Source: Lutimaribacter salitolerans
GTDB lineage: Bacteria > Pseudomonadota > Alphaproteobacteria > Rhodobacterales > Rhodobacteraceae
Assembly (NCBI RefSeq): GCF_042677865.1
Contig: NZ_JBHUDD010000056.1
Coordinates: forward strand, 1 to 64,000
Direction of reading: 5' to 3'
Length of the DNA stretch: 64,000 nucleotides
In this document: positions 26,527-34,742 of the stretch, in pieces
Position numbering within the stretch: the first letter of the stretch is position 1
Layout of the letters: every line of letters starts with the position of its first letter
The notes under the pieces: model-generated
The model's input: the letters and a program-made list of their open reading frames with translations, nothing else
Database searches by the model: none
Told to the model about the DNA's origin: nothing
Translations under genes and position numbers: made by a program

Positions 26527-27560
26527 ACCGCCTGTTCCAGCCGGTGGCGGTCCAGCTCGGAGAAATCGCGGTTCAACCGAACCTCAAGCCGGCCATCGGC
26601 GGCGGTGCATTTCGCCACGCCTTCGGGGCGGGTCAGCTTGAATGTGGTTTTCGCCGTGCTGCGCGCCACCGGGCGCGGGGCTGTCCCCGCGGGGACAGGC
26701 TTGGCGAACCGCTGCAACACCGCCAGTTCGGTTTCGGCATCCGGGCGTTGGGTGTTCAGCAGCGCATGCTGGATATCGACCACCAGATCGGGATTGTCCT
26801 CAAGCCGCTTGACTAGATCCAGACCCAGACGGCGCGGGATCGCATCGGCAAAGCGCAGGACAAGGCCAAGGTTGCGGATCAGCGTGGTGAAATGCTTGAT
26901 ATAGGCGCGCTTTTGCCGCCCCGCGCTGACAAACAGCTTGTCCACCGCGTCATGCGGCGAGACCGCGTTCGTTTGCGGATCCTTGGCAAAGGACACCGCA
27001 AGCTGCGCCATCTCGGCAAAGGAAATGTCACGACGCACAAGGTTTTCATCGACCATGCGCTGATACAGCTCTTCGAGCCGCGCGCCCTTGGCCATCAGAC
27101 CGGCGGGGATGCGGGCATAGGCCGGATCGCCGGTTTCCTTGTACAGCTCGCGATAGGCGGTCAGGCGGCGCCAGCCCTGCACCAGCTCCCAGCCTTCGCT
27201 GCTTTCCTCGACCTGAATGGGGTTGGACAGGCCGACGGCCTTGATCGAGTCCTTCAGCTCGTCAATCTCGGCGTCGCGTTTGGGCGCCCGGTCGCGGATC
27301 AGCTTTTCGCTGTAGATCTGGTCGATCGGCACCAGATCGACGATCAGGCCTCGTTTCTTCAGTTCCACGAACTGATGCGCCAGCCGGTCGTTTTCCTCGC
27401 GGATGGCGGTTTCGGCCTGTTGGCGATGGGCCAGGGCTGCGGCGTTTTCGGTGATCGCGGCGGCCATCGGACCACGGCGGGTTTCGGGCTCTGTCCCCGC
27501 GGGGACATCCTCGGGCTGGTCGTCGAAGTCGATATCAAAGACGCGGCGTTTCTTGGTCAT
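26496..27560 (-). CDS. parB: ParB-like partition protein of a DnaA-like plasmid replicon
   Basis: DNA-binding partition protein expected to bind the centromere repeats and recruit ParA. 354 residues. The ParB/Srx core is visible at about 75-180: VDLVPIDQIYSEKLIRDR, IKAVGLSNPIQVEE, WELVQGWRRLTAYREL and VDENLVRRDISFAEMAQLA; a helix-turn-helix region follows. The start at 27560 overlaps the parA stop by four bases. Two palindrome copies (26682-26697 and 27492-27507) lie in its coding sequence, both read as VPAGT. That ParB binds these palindromes is inference from their clustering here. RepB-type proteins of repABC plasmids are the alternative relatives. Confidence 0.88.
   Translation of the reverse strand: MTKKRRVFDIDFDDQPEDVPAGTEPETRRGPMAAAITENAAALAHRQQAETAIREENDRLAHQFVELKKRGLIVDLVPIDQIYSEKLIRDRAPKRDAEIDELKDSIKAVGLSNPIQVEESSEGWELVQGWRRLTAYRELYKETGDPAYARIPAGLMAKGARLEELYQRMVDENLVRRDISFAEMAQLAVSFAKDPQTNAVSPHDAVDKLFVSAGRQKRAYIKHFTTLIRNLGLVLRFADAIPRRLGLDLVKRLEDNPDLVVDIQHALLNTQRPDAETELAVLQRFAKPVPAGTAPRPVARSTAKTTFKLTRPEGVAKCTAADGRLEVRLNRDFSELDRHRLEQAVQAFLDTLSD
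26682..26697. repeat. 16-bp palindrome copy 4 (probable parS), inside parB
   Basis: Perfect TGTCCCCGCGGGGACA near the parB 3' end, read as Val-Pro-Ala-Gly-Thr. Confidence 0.8.
27492..27507. repeat. 16-bp palindrome copy 5 (probable parS), near the parB start
   Basis: Perfect copy at parB residues 19-23, read as Val-Pro-Ala-Gly-Thr. Confidence 0.8.
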
Positions 27561-28861
27561 GACGTGGCCTCCATCCGATCCCATGCGGTGATCAGGTTTG
27601 TCTTGAATTCATCGAATGCCCGGTCGAACGAGCCGCGCGCGCGCCGCCAGGTTTCGCGGGTCATGTCGCGGTAGTCGATCTCGTAGACCGAGGAGAGAAA
27701 GCGGCCCGATTGTTCCACCGCGCGGGTCAGTTCGATCGGATGCGCGGCCAGTCTGTCACCGAACACCTTGCCAAAGGCTGATTGCATCGCGCGGTGCAGA
27801 TCGTTGTTGGGCTCGAACCGTGTCAGCAGGAACCGCACATCCAGAAATTCTTTGGGCAGATGCAGTGTCCCCGCGGGGACAAGCCCGGCAAAGCGGCCCA
27901 GATCCTCCAGCGCCTCGGCCAGCTGACCAATGAAGGAGGTGGTGGAATCGTATTCCCAATAGCCCGGTCCGGACGGGATATAGAGGACATCGGCGGCAAA
28001 GACCGCGTTCATCGACTGATAGCCGATGGCGGGCGGGCAGTCGAAGATCACCATGTCATAGGCGTCGGGCGGCAGTTGATCCAGAAACCGCGCGACGGCA
28101 GCAAAGAACGACCATTCGGGGTTCATGTGCCGGTATTGCGCGCTGGCGAATTCGACAAAGGCCGCGTTGGCGCAGCTGGGCACGATGTCGATGGTGGACC
28201 AGTTGGTGGGCTTGATGAAATCGGTCAGGCGCAGATCGGCCAGACCCATTTCGCTGATCGAGGCGGGCAGGCGGCGCTGCGGCAGGCTGGCCCCCGATTC
28301 CGCCCCGCGCGCGGCGCTGTTCATCCGCTCGGTCTCGCGCGCCAGATCGCGGGCCATGATGCCCCAGACGGTGTATTCCTCGGAGACATCGGTCAGGCCC
28401 ATGGAATGGCTCAGCGTGGCCTGCGGGTCGAAATCGACGCACAGCACGCGGTAGCCATCAAGGGCGGCGGCGTGGGCGAAGTGCAAAGCCACGGTGGATT
28501 TGCCGGCCCCGCCCTTGAAGTTGGCGATGGCGGCGCGGATCGCGCGTTTTCCCGCCGGACGGACCGGCATCAGCGAGCGGCGGTTGATGCGCAGCTTGCG
28601 CCGGATCTCGTTCACCTCGTCCAGGGTGTACCAGCGTTGGCGGCCGTCTTCCTCGACCAGCCCCTGAGGCAGGGAGGGGTCGGCGGCCAGCTTGCCGCGC
28701 AGGGTGGATTGGTTGACCTTGAGGATCAGCTCGGCCACCTCCCAGCTTGAGAACCGGCGCAGGCTTTTTTCACGCTCGGGGCTGTAGGTCTGGGCACGAA
28801 TATGGCCCTGAAGTTTCAGCGACTGCGATTGCATCCGCGCAAGATCGGTATGGGTGAACAT
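27557..28861 (-). CDS. parA: ParA-like partition ATPase
   Basis: Walker-type ATPase that moves plasmid copies apart. 434 residues: an N-terminal extension with a MerR/HTH-like DNA-binding segment (about 36-95, FSSWEVAELILKVNQSTLRG), then the deviant Walker A FKGGAGKST at 115-123 and VDFDPQATLS. An N-terminal DNA-binding extension is typical of ParA/RepA proteins that repress their own operon. The start at 28861 has GAGGCAG upstream. Palindrome copy 6 lies in the gene and copy 7 nineteen bases before the start, where bound protein would block expression. Divergent from the DnaA-like gene. Confidence 0.9.
   Translation of the reverse strand: MFTHTDLARMQSQSLKLQGHIRAQTYSPEREKSLRRFSSWEVAELILKVNQSTLRGKLAADPSLPQGLVEEDGRQRWYTLDEVNEIRRKLRINRRSLMPVRPAGKRAIRAAIANFKGGAGKSTVALHFAHAAALDGYRVLCVDFDPQATLSHSMGLTDVSEEYTVWGIMARDLARETERMNSAARGAESGASLPQRRLPASISEMGLADLRLTDFIKPTNWSTIDIVPSCANAAFVEFASAQYRHMNPEWSFFAAVARFLDQLPPDAYDMVIFDCPPAIGYQSMNAVFAADVLYIPSGPGYWEYDSTTSFIGQLAEALEDLGRFAGLVPAGTLHLPKEFLDVRFLLTRFEPNNDLHRAMQSAFGKVFGDRLAAHPIELTRAVEQSGRFLSSVYEIDYRDMTRETWRRARGSFDRAFDEFKTNLITAWDRMEATS
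27866..27881. repeat. 16-bp palindrome copy 6 (probable parS), inside parA
   Basis: Perfect copy read as Val-Pro-Ala-Gly-Thr. Confidence 0.8.
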
Positions 28862-28879
28862 GCTCTGCCTCTTTTTCCC

Positions 28880-28895
28880 TGTCCCCGCGGGGACG
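28880..28895. promoter_or_regulatory. Palindrome copy 7, just upstream of parA (probable operator/parS)
   Basis: TGTCCCCGCGGGGACG: the 14-bp core is intact and only the outermost base differs. It is the only copy outside a gene, 19 bases before the parA start and next to its ribosome-binding site, so it could be an autoregulatory operator as well as a partition site. Confidence 0.75.
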
Positions 28896-29353
28896 CTATT
28901 TCCTTGCCAATCCTGATTTACGCTGCATTTGCAAAAAAGGCAAAAGCGAATATCGTTAATCCGCAGGTTTCCGGAATTTGCGTTTAGGCCTGTGTTCACT
29001 GTGCCAACCAGCCACAGACCGATTCGCAGGGGCAGGGGGCTGCGTCTTGGTGGGACCGCTAGGGATAGGGGGACAGCTTGCCGCCGCCCACGACACATTG
29101 GGGGACAAAACTGCGCCAATAGGGGACAGATAGGATGTCCCCCAATACCTATGATACCGATTTTTCAAATCAGGATTTGAGAGGCAAGAGCCGCAATCCG
29201 GTTTCTTCCTTGACAGAATCGCCATTCCGGACGCAAATCAGAACACGATACGGAAAAGCGCCGGGAAACGGGGCGAGATAAGATCGGTGACTTCATCAGC
29301 GGTTAACCGATCCGAGGCAGAACCCGGTGACAGCCGGAGACAAGTGAGAGCAG
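28896..29353. other. Putative replication origin region between parA and the DnaA-like gene
   Basis: Gene-free stretch between the divergent partition and initiator genes. 28896-28990 is visibly richer in A/T than the surroundings (a run of TTTGCAAAAAAGGCAAAA-type sequence), suitable for strand opening. 29065-29146 holds four short GGGGACA-bearing repeats. A CAAATC-AG-GATTTG inverted repeat lies at 29166-29179 and a TTGACA (-35-like) at 29210-29215. No oriV function is proven. Confidence 0.6.
29065..29146. repeat. Iteron-like repeats, (A)TAGGGGGACA type, three direct and one inverted
   Basis: Copies: ATAGGGGGACA (29065-29075), ATTGGGGGACA (29097-29107), AATAGGGGACA (29118-29128, one G fewer) and, inverted, TGTCCCCCAAT (29136-29146). 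Probable binding sites for the DnaA-like initiator. All share GGGGACA with the arms of the 16-bp palindrome. Confidence 0.65.
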
Positions 29354-30037
29354 ATGATGCACGCCATCCGCCCTGTGGGCCGCGGGGCCAGTGCCCGCAA
29401 GTATGACCTGTTGACCGCGCTTGGCGCGCATGCGCTGGCCCAGCCCAAGGCCGAGCAACGGCGGGTTCTGCGGCTGATGACATTGATCACCGCGCGCTAC
29501 AACTGGGGCCGGGACGAGCTGGCCGTGGGTCAGCGCGAGATTGCGGCGATGTGGTCGGTCGATGAGCGCACGGTGAAACGCGAGATGGCACAGTTGCGGG
29601 CGCGCGGCTGGCTGCTGGTGAAACGGCAGGGCGCGCGTGGCCGTGTCACCGAATACCGGCTGGGGATCGACAGGATGCTGACCGACACGCAACCGGCCTG
29701 GGCCAGTGTGGGCCCCGATTTCGCGCTGCGCATGGGGGCGGGGGATGCGCCCGATCAGGTGGTGCCGTTGCCGGTCAAGGGCGATGTGCCGCCGCCCGAC
29801 CTGACCTCGGGCACCGAATGGGTGCTGGCGCAGGCGCTGCTGCATGCGCAGGACGCGGGCAGCTATGCGTCCTGGCTGCGGGCGTTGAAACGGGTCGAAA
29901 GGGCAGGGGGCCGGTTGACCCTGCGCGCGCCCAGCCGGTTTCACGCGGCCTATGTGCAGACCCATCTGGCAAGCCGCATCCTGGCCGCCTGCCAGGAGGT
30001 CGACGAGGACGTGGCCGAGATACGGATCGTGGACTGA
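29354..30037 (+). CDS. DnaA-like plasmid replication initiator
   Basis: Probable replicase of the DnaA-like type found on Rhodobacterales plasmids. 227 residues. Residues about 15-105 form a winged-helix DNA-binding region (AVGQREIAAMWSVDERTVKR, then EMAQLRARGWLLV). Residues about 155-215 resemble the N-terminal (domain I) part of chromosomal DnaA: WVLAQALL, then SWLRALKRV, then LTLRAPSRFHAAYVQTHLASRI. There is no AAA+ ATPase domain, as expected for this replicon type. Its place divergent from parAB with iterons between supports the call. Which subtype (I-IV) it is cannot be fixed without a tree. Confidence 0.82.
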   Translation: MMHAIRPVGRGASARKYDLLTALGAHALAQPKAEQRRVLRLMTLITARYNWGRDELAVGQREIAAMWSVDERTVKREMAQLRARGWLLVKRQGARGRVTEYRLGIDRMLTDTQPAWASVGPDFALRMGAGDAPDQVVPLPVKGDVPPPDLTSGTEWVLAQALLHAQDAGSYASWLRALKRVERAGGRLTLRAPSRFHAAYVQTHLASRILAACQEVDEDVAEIRIVD

Positions 30038-30044
30038 GGGTCCG

Positions 30045-30170
30045 TCTCGCGATTGCCTGCCGAAGACGGCCTTTGTGGATCAGATCGCGCGCAGCATCAA
30101 AGGTCCGTCCGTAATCCGGGTTTTCCAGAATCTGGTATCGCGCAATGACGACTCTGCCGTCGCATGGCCC
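30045..30170 (-). pseudogene. Possible gene remnant
   Basis: One minus-strand frame between the DnaA-like gene and the IclR gene reads without stops in protein-like fashion, including VVIARYQILENPDYGR and TFDAARDLIHKGRLRQAI, but has no start, ribosome-binding site or room for a full gene. I do not recognise the family. It may be a scar of the insertion that brought the 22-kb block, or chance. Confidence 0.2.
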
Positions 30171-30262
30171 TCAGGCCGTGTCACATTTTTGTTCCATAAA
30201 ACGGACGAATCGGTTTCACTGAACGGAACCGGCCGCGAGCGGGGCCGGTACGGGAGGGGGCA

Positions 30263-31081
30263 TTGCCAGACAGACCGATTGCATCCGTGCAAACCATTGC
30301 CCGTGTGTCTCATGTGCTCAAGGCGCTGTCCGAGGGCACGTCGGGCGGCATGCGGCTGTCGGATGTGGCCGGGCATATCGGTCTGGGCAAGACGACCGCG
30401 CTGCGGCTGCTCAAGGCGCTGACCGAGGTCGGCTATGTCGAGTATGACGAGAGCACCAAGCTGTATCGTCTGGGCTATTGCCTGTTCAACCTTGGCACAT
30501 CGGCGCGGCGGTTTCACATCATCGAACTGGCGCGCCCGGGGCTGACCCGGCTGGCCGCGGCCACGGGCGACACGGTGTTCTTGTCGCTGCGCGACGGGCA
30601 GCAGGCGCAATGCGTGCACAGGCAGACCGGATCCTATCCGATCCGCACGCTGACCCTGTCGGTGGGGGATCGCAGGCCGCTGGGGGTGGGGGCCGGATCG
30701 CTGGCGCTGCTGGCGTTCGAAAGCGACGCCGAGATCGACCGCATCCTGACCGCCAGCCGCGATGCACGGCGCAGCTACAGCAGCTTTGAGGATGCGCATC
30801 TGCGCGCGATGATCGCCGAGACGCGCGCGCAGGGCTATTCGTTCAACGACGGGCGTATTGTCAGCGCGATGAACGCGGTGGGCGTGCCGGTTCTGGATCA
30901 GGCGGGGCGGGTTGCCTGCGCGCTGTCCATCGCTGCAATACGCGAGCGTATGGAGAGGCCGCGCCTGCAGGAGCTGGTCGCGCAGTTGCAGGCCGAGGCA
31001 CGCGCGATCGGGCAGGCGCTGGACAGTCGCAATGCGGCTGCGGCGCAGAGGGAACCTCTGACAGTCAGCGAGGAGCGATAG
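30263..31081 (+). CDS. IclR-family transcriptional regulator
   Basis: 272 residues: N-terminal winged helix (about 10-70; MRLSDVAGHIGLGKTTALRLLKAL) and C-terminal IclR effector domain (about 85-255). TTG start with a strong GGGAGGGGG just upstream. Its stop shares a base with the GTG of the next gene (TAGTG), so it is the first gene of the operon it probably controls and may sense the imported substrate or an intermediate. The 225-base leader upstream has an A/T-rich TTTTTGTTCCATAAAACGG and an imperfect GGTTTCACTGAACGGAACC inverted repeat, candidate promoter and operator. Confidence 0.9.
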   Translation: MPDRPIASVQTIARVSHVLKALSEGTSGGMRLSDVAGHIGLGKTTALRLLKALTEVGYVEYDESTKLYRLGYCLFNLGTSARRFHIIELARPGLTRLAAATGDTVFLSLRDGQQAQCVHRQTGSYPIRTLTLSVGDRRPLGVGAGSLALLAFESDAEIDRILTASRDARRSYSSFEDAHLRAMIAETRAQGYSFNDGRIVSAMNAVGVPVLDQAGRVACALSIAAIRERMERPRLQELVAQLQAEARAIGQALDSRNAAAAQREPLTVSEER

Positions 31082-32082
31082 TGCACGACACCCGACTTGA
31101 TAATCTGGACCGCGCGCGCCTCGTCGACATGCTGGGCGTGATGCACCGCATCCGCGCCTTTGAACAAGAGGCGATCGCGGCGCAGAAAGAGGGACTGGTG
31201 CTGGGGGCCATTCACCCATCCATCGGGCAGGAAGCCGTGGCGGCGGGCATCTGCGGCAATCTGGAAACCGCCGATCTGCTGCTGTCGACCCATCGGGGCC
31301 ACGGCCATACGCTGGCCAAGGGGGCAGAACCGCTGGCGATGATGCGCGAGCTGTTTGGCCGCGAGGGCGGCACCTGCGGCGGCAAGGGCGGGTCGATGCA
31401 TATCGCCGATTTCGGGGTCGGGATGCTGGGCGCCAACGGTGTGGTCGGGGCCAATATCCCGATCGCCACCGGCGCGGCCCATGCGCTGAAGCTTCAGGGC
31501 TCGCGGCAGATCGTGGTGTGCATCTTTGGCGATGGCGCGGTGAACCGTGGGCCGTTCCTTGAAGGGTTGAACTGGGCGCGGGTGTTCGACCTGCCGGTGT
31601 TGTTCGTCTGCGAGGACAACGGCTTTTCCGCCACCACCCGCACCCGCGAGATGACCGGCGGTGACGGGGCCGGTGCGCGCGCCGCCAGCCTTGGGCTGGA
31701 TACGGTCGAGGTGGATGGCAATGACGTGATCGCCGTGGATGCCGCCGCCCGGGCGGCGATCGACGCGATCCGGGGCGGGGCAGGGCCGATGCTGATGACC
31801 TGCCGCACCTATCGCATCACCGGCCACACGGCAGTTGACCCGGCCAGCTATCGCCCCGCGCAGGAGGTCGAGGACGCGCGCGCCACCTGCCCCATTGCAC
31901 GGCTCGAGGCGGTGCTCAGGCTGGCGGGCGAGGAGGATGCGCGGCTGCACCAGGTGCAGCAGACAGCGGCGCGCGAGCTGGCCGCCATTGCCCGCACCGC
32001 GCGCGAGACCGGATGGCCCGACCCCGCCGGGGCCTACACCGATGTGCAGGACATCGGCGATCCGCGCGAAAGGGCATACTGA
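31081..32082 (+). CDS. ThDP-dependent 2-oxoacid/acetoin dehydrogenase E1, alpha subunit
   Basis: Alpha half of an E1 component of the pyruvate/acetoin dehydrogenase (AcoA/PdhA) family. 333 residues with the thiamine-diphosphate motif GDGAVNRGPFLEGLNWA and its distal N (CEDNGFS), plus HRGHGHTLAKG and RTYRITGHTAVDP. GTG start, coupled to iclR by one base. The beta subunit follows directly, but no E2 acyltransferase or E3 is present in the window, so it may use components encoded elsewhere or act as a stand-alone carboligase/lyase. Substrate unknown. Confidence 0.88.
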   Translation: MHDTRLDNLDRARLVDMLGVMHRIRAFEQEAIAAQKEGLVLGAIHPSIGQEAVAAGICGNLETADLLLSTHRGHGHTLAKGAEPLAMMRELFGREGGTCGGKGGSMHIADFGVGMLGANGVVGANIPIATGAAHALKLQGSRQIVVCIFGDGAVNRGPFLEGLNWARVFDLPVLFVCEDNGFSATTRTREMTGGDGAGARAASLGLDTVEVDGNDVIAVDAAARAAIDAIRGGAGPMLMTCRTYRITGHTAVDPASYRPAQEVEDARATCPIARLEAVLRLAGEEDARLHQVQQTAARELAAIARTARETGWPDPAGAYTDVQDIGDPRERAY

Positions 32083-33068
32083 TGATGCAGATGACCTATC
32101 TGGATGCGGGCCGCCGCGCGGTGATCGAGGAAATGGAACGCGACGCCAGCGTCTGGGCGCTTGGCGAGGATCTGGGACGTGGCGGGGTGTTTGGCCAGTA
32201 CCGCGACTTGCAGGAGATGTTCGGCAAGGGCCGGATCGCCGACACCCCGATTTCCGAGGCCTGCATCATGGGGGCCGCCGTGGGGGCCGCGATGACTGGC
32301 ACGCGGCCCATCGTGGAAATGCGGTTCTCCGATTTCGCGCTATGCGCGGTGGATGAGCTGGTCAATCAGGCGGCCAAGGCGCGGTTCATGTTCGGCGGGC
32401 AGATGCGCGTGCCGCTGGTGGTGCGCGAACCCATCGGCATGTGGCGGTCCTCGGCCGCGCAGCATTCGCAATCGCTGGAATCGTGGTACACGCATATCCC
32501 CGGTCTTGTGGTGGTCGCCCCGGCGACCCCTGCCGACAACCTGGGCCTGCTGAAATCCGCGATCCGCAGCGATGATCCCGTGGTCTACATGGAGCACAAG
32601 AACCTGTGGGCGCTGGAAGGCCCGGTGCCGGACGGCGAACATCTGGTGCCGCTGGGCAAGGCCGATGTCGCGCGGGCGGGCCGGGATGTGACCATCGTGA
32701 CATGGTCGGGCATGCGGCACGGGTGCCTGCGCGCCGCCGAGGCGCTGGCGGGTGAGGGGATCGAGGCCGAGGTGATCGACCTGCGCACGCTCTGGCCCTG
32801 GGATCGGGACACCGTGTTCGACTCGGTCGCAAGCACCGGGCGGCTGCTTGTCGTGCAAGAGGCGGTTTCCGTCTCGGGCTTTGGCGCCGAGATTGCCGCC
32901 AGCGTGGCCGAGGCGTTGCATTTTCAACTGAAGGCCGCGGTGCGCCGCCTTGGCGCGCCGCGCATTCCGATCGCCTATTCGCCGGGTATGGAGGATCAGG
33001 CCCGCGTCAGCGACGAGGCGATCATTGCGGCGCTTCGGGGGCTGATGGCCCCGGTGGCCGTTTCGTAA
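32082..33068 (+). CDS. ThDP-dependent 2-oxoacid/acetoin dehydrogenase E1, beta subunit
   Basis: Beta half of the E1 pair. 328 residues; conserved GEDLGRGGVFGQY, DTPISEACIMGAAVGAAMTG, and a transketolase C-terminal domain (EVIDLRTLWPWDRDTV, LLVVQEAV). The ATG overlaps the alpha stop by one base (TGATG); a second ATG follows immediately. The pair is typical of AcoB/PdhB proteins. The next genes are a TRAP transporter, so the substrate is likely an imported organic acid or its derivative. Confidence 0.88.
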   Translation: MMQMTYLDAGRRAVIEEMERDASVWALGEDLGRGGVFGQYRDLQEMFGKGRIADTPISEACIMGAAVGAAMTGTRPIVEMRFSDFALCAVDELVNQAAKARFMFGGQMRVPLVVREPIGMWRSSAAQHSQSLESWYTHIPGLVVVAPATPADNLGLLKSAIRSDDPVVYMEHKNLWALEGPVPDGEHLVPLGKADVARAGRDVTIVTWSGMRHGCLRAAEALAGEGIEAEVIDLRTLWPWDRDTVFDSVASTGRLLVVQEAVSVSGFGAEIAASVAEALHFQLKAAVRRLGAPRIPIAYSPGMEDQARVSDEAIIAALRGLMAPVAVS

Positions 33069-33117
33069 GACCGGCGGTGCTGGGAGGCCCGTCATCAACA
33101 CCAAGGGAGGAAAAAAG

Positions 33118-34143
33118 ATGAGAAATTTCAAGACCGTGATCGCCGCAGGTGCCGCGATGACCATGCTGGGGCTGACCCCAGCGATGGCGCAGGACAATTA
33201 CAAGGACGAATACCGCGTCTCGACCGTGGTGCCCGCACCGTTCCCCTGGGGGATCGCGACCGAGAGATGGGCCGAACTGACCGCCGAGCGGACCGACGGG
33301 CGGATCAACCTCAAGGTCTATCCCGGTGTGCAGCTTGTGCAGGGCGACCAGACCCGCGAGTTTACCGCCCTGCGTCAGGGTGTGATCGACATGGCGGTCG
33401 GCTCGACCATCAACTGGTCGCCGCAGATCACCGAGCTGAACCTGTTCTCCTTGCCGTTCCTGATGCCGGATTACGCGGCGATGGACGCGCTGACCCAAGG
33501 CCCGGTGGGTGAAAAGATATTCGAGGTGGTGCAGGCCAAGGGCGCGGTGCCGCTGGCATGGGCCGAGAACGGGTTTCGCGAGGTCACCAATTCCAAGGTC
33601 GAGATCCGCACACCGGCCGATATGCAGGGGCTGAAGCTGCGGGTTGTCGGCTCGCCGATCTACAACGACATGTTCACCGCCCTGGGCGCAAACCCCACGC
33701 AGATGAGCTGGGCCGACGCGCAACCTGCGCTGACCACCGGCGCGGTTGACGGGCAGGAAAACCCGCTGACCATCTACAGCGTGCTGAAGATGCACGAACT
33801 GGGCCAGACCAACGTGACCCTCTGGGGCTATGTGGCCGACCCGCTGATCTTTGCGGTCAACCAGCAGGTCTGGGACAGCTTTACCCCTGAGGATCAGGAA
33901 ATCCTGAAACAGGCGGCGGTCGATGCCGGTGCCCATGGCATCGAGGTCGCGCGCAAGGGAATGACCGATGGCGACCAGAGCCTGATCGAAGAAATCAAGG
34001 GCTATGGCGTCAACGTGGTGACCCTGACCGAGGAGGAGCGGCAGGCCTTTGTCGATGCGACGCGCGATGTCTATGACGCGTGGAAGGACAAGGTCGGGGC
34101 CGATCTGGTCAACATGGCCGAAGAGTCGATCGCGAACCGCTGA
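33118..34143 (+). CDS. TRAP transporter substrate-binding protein (DctP family)
   Basis: Periplasmic receptor of a TRAP importer. 341 residues with a cleavable signal peptide (about residues 1-25, ending MAQDN) and the DctP fold: VVPAPFPWGIATERWAELT, EFTALRQGVIDMAVGS, GLKLRVVGSPIYNDMFTALG, and the conserved arginine region LKLRVVG expected to bind a carboxylate. A GGGAGG ribosome-binding site precedes it. Ligand unknown. Confidence 0.93.
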   Translation: MRNFKTVIAAGAAMTMLGLTPAMAQDNYKDEYRVSTVVPAPFPWGIATERWAELTAERTDGRINLKVYPGVQLVQGDQTREFTALRQGVIDMAVGSTINWSPQITELNLFSLPFLMPDYAAMDALTQGPVGEKIFEVVQAKGAVPLAWAENGFREVTNSKVEIRTPADMQGLKLRVVGSPIYNDMFTALGANPTQMSWADAQPALTTGAVDGQENPLTIYSVLKMHELGQTNVTLWGYVADPLIFAVNQQVWDSFTPEDQEILKQAAVDAGAHGIEVARKGMTDGDQSLIEEIKGYGVNVVTLTEEERQAFVDATRDVYDAWKDKVGADLVNMAEESIANR

Positions 34144-34208
34144 TCGCGTGCCGGGCCTGCGCAGACGCGCGGGCCCGTTTCCCATGACCCGAAAGACAGG
34201 AGGCCGGA

Positions 34209-34742
34209 ATGGGTGATATTCCGCCCGAGGCACCGATGCCCGACGACACCCGCGACAGGTCTGCCGAGCACACCATCGTTCCCGTCCGCATCGAGGACGC
34301 GCTGGGGGCGGCGGCGATGGCGCTGATCTGCCTGATCTCGATGAGCAACGTGATCGCGCGCTATGCCACCAACGTGTCCTTTGCCTTTACCGAGGAATAC
34401 TCGGTCTTTCTGCTGGTGTTCATGACCTTCGTGGGGGCGTCCGCCGCGTTTGCGCGGGCCGAGCATATCCGCATCACCTTTGTGCTGAACCGCCTGCCAC
34501 CGCGCCTGCACTGGCTGTGCGAGGTCGCGACCCTGCTGGCGACGACGCTGATGTTCGCGCTGATCGTCTATTACGGTGCGCGGGTGACCTATTCGGAATG
34601 GTACTGGGAGGAAACCACGCCCGGGCTTGGCAATCCGACGTGGATCTACACGATCTGGATGCCGATCCTCAGCATCGCAATCATCCTGCGGGTGCTGGGG
34701 CGGGGCTGGGCGCATCTGGTCCGGCAGAGGGCGGCGCGATGA
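34209..34742 (+). CDS. TRAP transporter small permease (DctQ)
   Basis: Four-span small membrane subunit of the TRAP importer, 177 residues, with the family block SNVIARYATNVSFAFTEEYSVFLLVFMTFVGASAAF. Overlaps the large permease gene by four bases. An AGGAGGCC ribosome-binding site lies upstream. Confidence 0.93.
   Translation: MGDIPPEAPMPDDTRDRSAEHTIVPVRIEDALGAAAMALICLISMSNVIARYATNVSFAFTEEYSVFLLVFMTFVGASAAFARAEHIRITFVLNRLPPRLHWLCEVATLLATTLMFALIVYYGARVTYSEWYWEETTPGLGNPTWIYTIWMPILSIAIILRVLGRGWAHLVRQRAAR

Noticed and set aside
24822..28895. Palindrome array considered as CRISPR or transcription terminators
   Set aside because: Spacing is irregular (hundreds of bases), copies lie inside genes and no spacer structure or T tracts exist; partition sites fit better.
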